The position numbers and the translations under genes are program-made. From the NCBI GenBank assembly GCA_036258055.1, contig DATAEK010000250.1, positions 1-12,693 on the forward strand: DNA of 12,693 nucleotides, written 5' to 3'. Within the stretch, counting starts at the first letter, position 1. Every line of letters begins with the position of its first letter. This DNA is from DATAEK01 sp036258055. Lineage in GTDB: Bacteria > Acidobacteriota > Vicinamibacteria > Vicinamibacterales > 2-12-FULL-66-21. Positions 1 through 6,478 of this stretch are shown one piece after another. Under the pieces are notes generated by a model that did no database searches, was not told where the DNA came from, and saw nothing but the letters and a program-made list of their open reading frames with translations.

Positions 1-2373
1 CCTGCGTGGTGGGAAATGGGACTGCTTGCGCCGTCGGACTGGACGGCGAAGTGGATTGAACCGGATCTGCGGGAAGACACATCTGCACCCACGCCGGTGC
101 CGTTGGTTCGTCGCGGATTCCGGCTCAAAGGACCGGTTCAATCTGCTCGCGTCTACGTGACCAGTCACGGGCTCTACGAGCTCCACTTGAATGGCAAGCG
201 CGTTGGCGACGACGTCCTCACACCAGGGTGGACCAGCTACGCGACCCGCCTGCAGTATCAGACCTACGATGTCACGAACCTGCTGACGGCTGGCAACAAC
301 GTGATGGGTGCGCTCCTGGGCAGCGGCTGGTATCGCGGGCAGATTGGATTCTCCCAGCACCGCAACCACTACGGGGATCGCGTGGCGCTGCTGGCGCAGC
401 TCGAGGTGGTCTACGCCGACGGGAGCCGCGAGTCAGTCACCACCGACTCGCAGTGGACGTCGTCGACGGGCGCGATCCTCTCGTCCGAGATCTACAGCGG
501 CGAGAACTACGACGCCCGCCTCGAGAAACCAGGATGGGACACGACGATCGCCGACGGTCAGGGTTGGACAGGCGTTCGCATCGCTCAGTATCCGCTCGAC
601 AATCTGATCGCACCCGAAGGTCCGCCAATCCGCCGGATCGAGGAGGTCAAGCCGATCAAGATCCTCACGCCGGCCTCCGGTCCACCCGTAGTGGATATGG
701 GCCAGAACATGGTGGGCTGGGTGCGGCTGCGCGTGTCAGGACCGGCAGGAACAACCGTGACGATGCGTCATGCCGAGGTGCTCGACCGGGAGGGTCATTT
801 CTACACCGCCAACCTCCGGGCGGCCGCCGAGACGACTCGTTACACGCTGAAAGGCGGCGGCATGGAAACATTCGAGCCGCATTTCACGTTCCAGGGTTTC
901 CGCTACGTCGCCGTCGATGGCTATCCGGGCACGCTCTCGCTCGACAGCCTCACGGGTATTGTCGTTCACTCGGACATCGCGAAAACCAGCGAGTTCTCGA
1001 CGTCGGAGCCGCTGGTCAACCAGCTGCAGCACAACATTCTGTGGGGGCAAAAGGGCAACTTCGTCGACGTACCGACCGATTGTCCCCAGCGCGACGAGCG
1101 GCTCGGTTGGACCGGCGATGCGCAGGCGTTCTCGCGCACGGCGGCGTTCAACATGAGCGTGGCCGGCTTCTTCACGAAATGGCTGAAAGACGTCGCTGCC
1201 GATCAGTACGCCGCAGGCAGCGTGCCGCACGTGATCCCGGACGTCCTCACGCGTCCCGATCGTCCATCCGCCGGATCGGCCGGATGGGCGGACGCGGCGG
1301 TGATCATCCCGTGGAACATGTATCTGAGCTACGGCGATCGGCGCGTCCTCGAGCAGCAATACGCCAGCATGACGAAGTGGGTCGAGTACGTACGCGGCCG
1401 AGCCGGCGACGACTACCTGTGGACCGAGGACTTCACGTACGGAGACTGGCTCGCATTTGCGACAACGCGTGCGGACTACCCCGGCGCGACGACAGGGAAG
1501 GACCTGCTCGCGACGGCGTTCTACGCCCACTCGGCGGATCTCGTGGCCCGCGCGGCACGGGTCCTCGGCAAGAACGATGACGCGACGAGATACGAGGCCC
1601 TCTTCGAGAAAATCCGAACGGCATTCGTGAAGGAGTTCGTCACGCCCGAGGGCCGCGTCGGCGAGAACACACAGACGGCGTACGTGGTCGCGCTCCAGTT
1701 CGATTTGCTGCCGGAAGCGTCGAGAGCACGCGCCGCCGGCCGGCTGGCCGCCGACGTACGTGAGCGCAAGCACCTGACGACAGGTTTTCTCGGAACGCCG
1801 TACCTCTTGCACGTGCTGACCACGTTCGGTTACCTCGACGAGGCCTACTTGCTCCTCGAGCGGCGCGAGTATCCGTCGTGGCTCTACCCGGTCACAAAGG
1901 GCGCGACGACCATCTGGGAGCGCTGGGATGGCATCAAGCCTGACGGATCGTTCCAGGACGCCGGCATGAACTCGTTCAATCACTACGCCTACGGCGCCGT
2001 GGGCGAATGGATGTATCGGGTCATGGCCGGTGTCGAGATCGATCCCGCCATGCCCGGTTATAAGCACATCGTGTTTCAGCCGCACCCCGGCGGACATTTC
2101 ACGGACGTCGACGTCAGTCACGAGACCCAGTACGGCCGCGTCGCGTCGCACTGGTCGATCACCGGCGAGCGATTCCAGGTCGCAATCGAGGTTCCACCGA
2201 ACACCACGGCCACTGTGCGTCTGCCGCGTGCAAGCCTCGACCTGGTTCGCGAGGGTCAGCAGGCCGCGAAGAGCGCGGCAGGTGTGACGGCGTCGCGTCA
2301 GGATGGCAGCACCGCCGTCCTGGAAGTCGGATCGGGCCGATACGAGTTCAGTTACGCCTTCACACGGCAGTAG
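1..2373 (+). CDS. Alpha-L-rhamnosidase, GH78 family (5' end outside window)
   Basis: Removes terminal alpha-L-rhamnose from plant or microbial glycans and glycosides by an inverting mechanism. The frame is open from base 1 (PAWWEMGLL...), so the ATG at 16 is internal and the N-terminal signal peptide and Ig-like domain lie upstream; 790 residues are visible. In order, counted from the first codon, I see the rhamnosidase N-terminal beta domain (about 35-215), a concanavalin-like domain (about 220-325), the (alpha/alpha)6 catalytic barrel (about 330-670) and a C-terminal beta domain (about 675-760). The signature DCPQRDERLGWTGD starts at residue 360; its Glu366 matches the family's general acid. 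Glu640 in TIWERWDG matches the general base. Both key residues are present, so the enzyme should be active. A gene for a secreted protein follows after a short gap, probably in the same transcript. Family assignment is firm; the exact substrate is not readable. Confidence 0.95.
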   Translation, partial: PAWWEMGLLAPSDWTAKWIEPDLREDTSAPTPVPLVRRGFRLKGPVQSARVYVTSHGLYELHLNGKRVGDDVLTPGWTSYATRLQYQTYDVTNLLTAGNNVMGALLGSGWYRGQIGFSQHRNHYGDRVALLAQLEVVYADGSRESVTTDSQWTSSTGAILSSEIYSGENYDARLEKPGWDTTIADGQGWTGVRIAQYPLDNLIAPEGPPIRRIEEVKPIKILTPASGPPVVDMGQNMVGWVRLRVSGPAGTTVTMRHAEVLDREGHFYTANLRAAAETTRYTLKGGGMETFEPHFTFQGFRYVAVDGYPGTLSLDSLTGIVVHSDIAKTSEFSTSEPLVNQLQHNILWGQKGNFVDVPTDCPQRDERLGWTGDAQAFSRTAAFNMSVAGFFTKWLKDVAADQYAAGSVPHVIPDVLTRPDRPSAGSAGWADAAVIIPWNMYLSYGDRRVLEQQYASMTKWVEYVRGRAGDDYLWTEDFTYGDWLAFATTRADYPGATTGKDLLATAFYAHSADLVARAARVLGKNDDATRYEALFEKIRTAFVKEFVTPEGRVGENTQTAYVVALQFDLLPEASRARAAGRLAADVRERKHLTTGFLGTPYLLHVLTTFGYLDEAYLLLERREYPSWLYPVTKGATTIWERWDGIKPDGSFQDAGMNSFNHYAYGAVGEWMYRVMAGVEIDPAMPGYKHIVFQPHPGGHFTDVDVSHETQYGRVASHWSITGERFQVAIEVPPNTTATVRLPRASLDLVREGQQAAKSAAGVTASRQDGSTAVLEVGSGRYEFSYAFTRQ

Positions 2374-2424
2374 ATTCGCCGCCGAGTTTGACATCACTCA
2401 ACCGGGGTGCGACCCTCACGCGAA

Positions 2425-3267
2425 ATGAGCGCGTGGGTTCGAGTGGCGCTCCTCGCCGTGGTTACGACAGCAGCGATCGTGGCCCAGGATCCGACGCTGC
2501 CGGACGTCATGCGTCGCGTCCACGAGTACGTCACGATCTACGAAGACCACGTGCTGTCCGGAATGGTCGCGCAGGAGATCTACCATCAGCAGGTACTCGA
2601 CGCCGGCGGCAGCGTTCGGGAGGAGCGGCGGCTGGTCTCGGAGTACGTGATCCTTCAACTCCCTCCGGATGAAGCCTGGTACGGCTTCCGCAATGTCATC
2701 GAGGTCGACGGGAAGCCTCAGCCGGAGCGCCTGCATCGACTCGAGGAGATCTTCGCGTCAACCAGACCCGATCCGGTCGGTCAGGCGATGCAGCTCGCCG
2801 GCGAGAGCGCGAAATTCAACGTCGGTGCGGTCTATCGCACCGTGAATCTCCCGACGTTCGTCCTCAGTTTTCTGCGGCCGGCCAACCGCAAGCGTCTCAC
2901 GTTCGACTCCGCCGGTCGTGAAGAGATCGATGGCACGCCGACCTGGATCGTGAGCTACCGCGAGACGAAGGAGTCCTCGTTCGTCTCCACGCCGACGGGC
3001 AAGGACTTGAAGGTGACCGGACGTTTCTGGGCCGAACCCTCGACCGGCCGGGTCATGCGGACGGAGCTGAACATCGGACCCGAACGTGGCACGCCGTGGA
3101 AGGGGCAGATCGTCGTCAGCTACCAATACGATCAGCAGAGCGACGCGTGGCTGCCAGCCACAATGCGGGAGGTGTACGAGAATCCTCGCAAAGCGAGCGA
3201 TGGCCGCATCACCGGCGACGCGACGTACGCGAACTACCGGCCGTTGGCTTTGCGCAAAGGGAGGTAA
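2425..3267 (+). CDS. Secreted protein of unknown function, possibly LolA/LppX-like fold
   Basis: A 280-residue protein whose family I cannot name. The N-terminus is a signal peptide: MSAWVR, a hydrophobic core, then a likely cleavage after AIVA at residue 20, leaving a mature protein that starts QDPTLPDVMRRVHEYV. The second half has the rhythm of a beta-sheet protein: EEIDGTPTWIVSYRET, then GRFWAEPSTGRVMRTEL, then IVVSYQYDQQSDAWLPATMREVY. That alternation (modified side chain, stored table, strand with WLPA) resembles outer-membrane lipoprotein-sorting-like proteins, but this is only a resemblance. No catalytic motif is visible. The start is uncertain: an in-frame GTG at 2407 would add six residues (MRPSRE), and neither start has a good ribosome binding site. 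It lies 51 bp after the rhamnosidase stop on the same strand, so co-transcription is likely. It converges with the next gene, 19 bp away. Confidence 0.85.
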   Translation: MSAWVRVALLAVVTTAAIVAQDPTLPDVMRRVHEYVTIYEDHVLSGMVAQEIYHQQVLDAGGSVREERRLVSEYVILQLPPDEAWYGFRNVIEVDGKPQPERLHRLEEIFASTRPDPVGQAMQLAGESAKFNVGAVYRTVNLPTFVLSFLRPANRKRLTFDSAGREEIDGTPTWIVSYRETKESSFVSTPTGKDLKVTGRFWAEPSTGRVMRTELNIGPERGTPWKGQIVVSYQYDQQSDAWLPATMREVYENPRKASDGRITGDATYANYRPLALRKGR

Positions 3268-3286
3268 CGGAAATCTCTTCAGTGCC

Positions 3287-4591
3287 TCAGAACGCGTAAC
3301 TGAGCCCGATCGTCAGCGGAACCTTGACCCCCGCATTCCTGGTGAAGATGTTGCCGTTCGAGTAGTGGTTGATCTTGAGGCTGACGCCGAAGTGCCTCGG
3401 CGCTCCGAGGAACGCGCCAACTCCCATGAAATCCTGGAAGGTGAAGTGACGTCCGGTGTCGCGATTGTCGATCATCACCTGCGAGATGTAGGTTGGTCCG
3501 GCAAGCGAGTAACAGAGGTACACGTCGGCCGGCTGCGTGCGAACCACGGTGAAACGCATCAGCGGATATGCCGACAGCGTGAAGAAGTGCTCGCGATCCG
3601 CTCTGCTGTTCCAGAATGACGCGCTCGCTCCCAGATCGAGCGCGAACAGCTTCCGCGTATGGAACACGTTGCGATCATAATGGCCGGCGACACCCTGCGC
3701 GACCTTCACGCTCCCACCCCAGAAGATCGGCACTCTCTTCGAGACGAAGTCGTTGACGCTGTAGCCGACGCCGGTCGTGTATTCGACCTGAACGAGATTC
3801 ACCGGAAAGAAGAACCCCGCCGCTCGATTGGCTTCAACCTGCGCCTGCGGCAGCGGCCGCATGGTGTAGCGAAACCCTCCCGACCAGAACAGCGTGTGTG
3901 GCTGCAGCACCTCCGACTTTCCCGGGTAATACGTCAGCCCCGCCGTCAGATCCCATGCCTGGTTCACGTGATACTCGAGGCCGCCGCCCCCGATCATCGA
4001 GGCGTATTGCGTGTCACGAATCGCCAGCCCGTCATCGCTCTGCAGCGAGCGCCGGCTGGTGAGGCCGACCCCCACCTCGCCGTAGAGCGACACCCGGGCG
4101 CCGATCGGAAGCCGCGGCACCACGGTGGCCCCGCCAAAATGCACGAAAAGGTTGTGACCCTCGGCGTCTCCATTGACGTTCTTGTAAGACACGTAGGTGA
4201 TCGGTTTGAGGTAGGTCACCTGCGCCGACAGGAATCGATTGAACTCGTGGCCGACGAGGACGACTCGACCCGCGACGTGCCCCACGTCGATGGCTTCGGC
4301 CTGGAACCCCGGCTCGAGCTGCCGGCTCGAGAAGTCGTACTGGATGTAGCCGAAGTTCACGGCGACATAAGAATTGGCCAGATAAGCCGGATACTGCGTG
4401 CGCGGATTCTCAGGCGTCTCCTGAGGAGGAGACGAAGAAGGAGACGGAGCAGCGGGCGTAGATGGTTGCGCGAATGCAGGTGCGCCGCAGCAGAGGATCA
4501 GGGCCGCGAGAACAGGGAGGCCGCGAACTCGCACCTTCGTTCGGACTGTTCCGGCTGAGTTGCTGAACGCCTCAGGTACGACGGCTGTCAT
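3287..4591 (-). CDS. Outer-membrane protein: OmpA-like barrel fused to a PagL-like barrel
   Basis: A 434-residue outer-membrane protein. After a signal peptide (hydrophobic GLPVLAALILCC, cleavage after AFA at residue 41) comes a Pro/Ser-rich linker (43-63), then two barrel regions. The first (about 71-244) is a run of alternating beta strands ending GGFRYTM, as in 8-stranded OmpA-type barrels. The second (about 267-434) resembles the lipid A 3-O-deacylase PagL: GRHFTFQDFMGVG, then the motif HYSN with a following N-x-G, ending in SYAF with the C-terminal Phe used for barrel assembly. His409 and Ser411 match PagL's catalytic pair. The third catalytic position, Glu twelve residues after the Ser, is Lys423 here, so activity is doubtful. 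The start could instead be ATG 4630 (447 aa) or GTG 4534, which gives the most normal signal-peptide length. The PagL link is by eye; a plain double-barrel porin-like protein is the alternative. Confidence 0.8.
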   Translation of the reverse strand: MTAVVPEAFSNSAGTVRTKVRVRGLPVLAALILCCGAPAFAQPSTPAAPSPSSSPPQETPENPRTQYPAYLANSYVAVNFGYIQYDFSSRQLEPGFQAEAIDVGHVAGRVVLVGHEFNRFLSAQVTYLKPITYVSYKNVNGDAEGHNLFVHFGGATVVPRLPIGARVSLYGEVGVGLTSRRSLQSDDGLAIRDTQYASMIGGGGLEYHVNQAWDLTAGLTYYPGKSEVLQPHTLFWSGGFRYTMRPLPQAQVEANRAAGFFFPVNLVQVEYTTGVGYSVNDFVSKRVPIFWGGSVKVAQGVAGHYDRNVFHTRKLFALDLGASASFWNSRADREHFFTLSAYPLMRFTVVRTQPADVYLCYSLAGPTYISQVMIDNRDTGRHFTFQDFMGVGAFLGAPRHFGVSLKINHYSNGNIFTRNAGVKVPLTIGLSYAF

Positions 4592-4699
4592 GGATCGCAG
4601 CTCGAACGTTCGAACGGAGCTGGACGGCATGAACGTGTCGACCCGTTTTGTCCGTCCTCCCCGTGATCCGCAGGGTCGCTCTAGTGGAACGCAACGCCT

Positions 4700-4740
4700 G
4701 AATTGGTAGCGACCGCTCCGTTGTCGCGGCCGCGCAATTC
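4700..4740. other. Nested inverted repeat between two outer-membrane protein genes
   Basis: Outer arms GAATTG (4700-4705) and CAATTC (4735-4740) enclose inner arms GCGAC (4709-4713) and GTCGC (4723-4727) around a 9-base loop. It lies about 50 bp past the stop of the upstream minus-strand gene. No T-run follows, so it is a weak candidate for a terminator or mRNA-stabilising hairpin. Short arms with an asymmetric internal loop could also arise by chance. Confidence 0.3.
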
Positions 4741-4789
4741 GTCTCGAACGACCAAGGTCGACTGCTACTGAATCAGCTGATACGAGCCA

Positions 4790-5371
4790 CTAGAATCTCA
4801 GGATGAGCCCAGCCGACCCCCGTGCAAAATCCAGGCTCTTGGAGTCCGGGATCAAGAAATCCACACCGCCGAACGTGCGGAAATACCGCACGTCCCCGCG
4901 CACGCCGACGTGCGTGCCGAAGAAGAACATCACGCCGCCGCCGAAGTCCCACGCGGCTTTGCTGTTGTCGAGGCTCAAGACATTGTTGAACCCGTCGACC
5001 TTCGTGCGCACGACGCCAAGGCCCACCAGCGCGTACGGCCGGATGCCGACGCCTGTCTGACCGCCGATCGGAATGCCCACCAGCAGGTTGCCCGTCGCCG
5101 TTAGAACGCTACTGCTGCCGATATCGGTCCTGCCGAAGAAGTCAGGGCTGTAGCCGATGTCACCTTCGATCCCGAGTACGCCTCCGCCCATGTAGGTGAA
5201 GCTGGCACCCCAGTCGTAGCGCTTCGCGTCGATCGCGTTGCCCAGCTCGCTGCAGCAGCTGCCGCCGAAGTTGACGCCCAGGAACGGGATGATCATGCCG
5301 TCGGCGCGGGCCGAAGCGGGTGCGACGACGATGAGCAACAAGGCCGCCGCAAGAGCTCGTCTCAGTGACAT
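4790..5371 (-). CDS. Small outer-membrane beta-barrel protein
   Basis: A 193-residue protein with a clear signal peptide (MSLRRALAAALLLIVVAPASARA, cleavage before DG at about residue 24) and a mature part made of short alternating hydrophobic strands rich in Gly and aromatics, ending LILRF. Size, strand spacing and terminal Phe fit an 8-stranded OmpA-type barrel with no extra periplasmic domain; such proteins have structural, adhesion or stress roles. The start at 5371 is chosen because it begins the signal peptide and has an upstream AAGGGGGATTC ribosome binding site; a longer frame to 5428 adds 19 residues without one. A vicinal Cys39-Cys40 pair sits in the first outer loop region, unusual for a barrel this small. 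It lies 87 bp after the PrsW gene and 198 bp before the next barrel gene, all in one direction. No specific function can be assigned. Confidence 0.85.
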   Translation of the reverse strand: MSLRRALAAALLLIVVAPASARADGMIIPFLGVNFGGSCCSELGNAIDAKRYDWGASFTYMGGGVLGIEGDIGYSPDFFGRTDIGSSSVLTATGNLLVGIPIGGQTGVGIRPYALVGLGVVRTKVDGFNNVLSLDNSKAAWDFGGGVMFFFGTHVGVRGDVRYFRTFGGVDFLIPDSKSLDFARGSAGLILRF

Positions 5372-5458
5372 GAATCCCCCTTCAACACACGTCAGCGCAG
5401 GCAGGGTCGGCACATCCCGATCTAACACGGGAGGGACGGAAAGAAAAGGAAGCCAGCT

Positions 5459-6478
5459 CTACGGTTGGCGAGCGGCCTTGCCCGCCTCGGCCAGAAGATA
5501 CCGGTGCCATCGATCGCGATCCGACGTCACCTGCAGCGGCTTCAATGCCAGCAATCCTGTTCGCCCGATCGACGCCTGCAGGTAACGGATCTCGTCCAGG
5601 CTGATCTGGAGATCCGCTGTCACCGGGATGACGAGCCCTGCTTCTCTTGCGAGCAGCATGGCCTTCGCCTGCACCGAGAGCTCGAGCTCGAGGCGCAGCA
5701 GACAGAACATGTCCGCGACCACGAGCCCGTTGAAGCGCTGGCGCAGCTCCTGAAGGTAGGTGCCGAACCGGGTATAGGCGAAGTGCTCCGAGCGTACGAG
5801 GTTGAGCAGCTCGACGTCGAGATCGAGACCCGCCCCGACCCATTCACGAGTGGAGGCCTCGCTGCGCTGGAACACGATGACGATGGAGATCGGCAGAATC
5901 AGCAGGATGAGAAACGTCATCGCGAGCGGCGGTAACAGAACGTGGTTGAAGGCAGAGTGGATGGCGATCGCCAGGCCGAGACCGGGCAGGAGCGCAAGCG
6001 CGTGACTGTTGGTCCAGCGGTCCATCAGTGTCTTCGAGACCATCGCGAAGATTGCGGTCGTGGCGCCGTGGAGCACCGCAGTGCCAAGACCGCGCACGAG
6101 CCAGAGCGTCAACGATGCCTGCGGCAGGTGCCGAAGGTAGTCGATGTTCTCGATCACGGCGAATCCCGCACCGACGCCGAATCCCAGCACTGCCGCGTCC
6201 ACCAGAAAGCCGACGCGCCGCCGCCAGAGCAGGAACGCGATGAAGGCCACTTTGAGTGTTTCCTCCGTCACTGGTGAGACGTAGCGGGTAAACGACCGCA
6301 TACCGATGTTCAAAGCGGCAATCAACCAGTCATGGAACGGCAGCAGCAGAATGGCTGCAGCGGCGCCGGCGGCGATGGCGATGAGGACCGACGTCAGCCG
6401 AACGAGCTTGAAGCTGTCCATCAGCTGGAGCAGCGACAGCAGCAGGAGAACAGGAACGAGCGCGATCGCCGTGCTCAC
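5459..6478 (-). CDS. prsW: PrsW-family intramembrane protease with C-terminal soluble domain
   Basis: A 339-residue polytopic membrane protein of the PrsW/CPBP-like glutamic protease group. In Bacillus subtilis PrsW makes the first cut in the anti-sigma factor RsiW. About seven hydrophobic segments lie in residues 3-203. Family motifs are in place: Glu72-Glu73 in VTEETLK, Glu110-Asn111 in GFAVIENIDY, His137 in AVLHGATTA, and His174 with Asn178 in IHSAFNHVL. After a last membrane span and the basic turn QRSEASTR, residues 206-339 form a soluble, mainly helical domain of unknown role. The GTG start is chosen because it opens the first membrane segment and overlaps the stop of the upstream peptidase gene as GTGA, with no good ribosome binding site, so translation is probably coupled. 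A much longer open frame upstream is only the shadow of the peptidase gene. Family confident; substrate inferred from neighbours. Confidence 0.92.
   Translation of the reverse strand: MSTAIALVPVLLLLSLLQLMDSFKLVRLTSVLIAIAAGAAAAILLLPFHDWLIAALNIGMRSFTRYVSPVTEETLKVAFIAFLLWRRRVGFLVDAAVLGFGVGAGFAVIENIDYLRHLPQASLTLWLVRGLGTAVLHGATTAIFAMVSKTLMDRWTNSHALALLPGLGLAIAIHSAFNHVLLPPLAMTFLILLILPISIVIVFQRSEASTREWVGAGLDLDVELLNLVRSEHFAYTRFGTYLQELRQRFNGLVVADMFCLLRLELELSVQAKAMLLAREAGLVIPVTADLQISLDEIRYLQASIGRTGLLALKPLQVTSDRDRWHRYLLAEAGKAARQP

Noticed and set aside
228..1580. 450-codon plus-strand frame inside the rhamnosidase gene
   Set aside because: Arg-rich out-of-frame reading with no domain; the GH78 frame explains the region.
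736..2397. 553-codon open frame on the minus strand across the rhamnosidase gene
   Set aside because: Shadow of a GC-rich gene: the opposite strand encodes an intact GH78 enzyme with both catalytic residues, and this frame has no recognisable domain.
3659..4558. 299-codon plus-strand frame opposite the double-barrel protein
   Set aside because: Arg/His-rich low-quality translation; the minus-strand frame has a signal peptide and barrel pattern.
4602..4613. 12-bp perfect palindrome TCGAACGTTCGA before the double-barrel gene
   Set aside because: A few 12-bp palindromes are expected by chance in 12.7 kb, and the true start of the gene is uncertain, so an operator cannot be supported.
4680..4794. 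8-bp inverted repeat TCTAGTGG / CCACTAGA at the ends of an intergenic region
   Set aside because: 99 bases apart with no transposase or target duplication; chance is likely.
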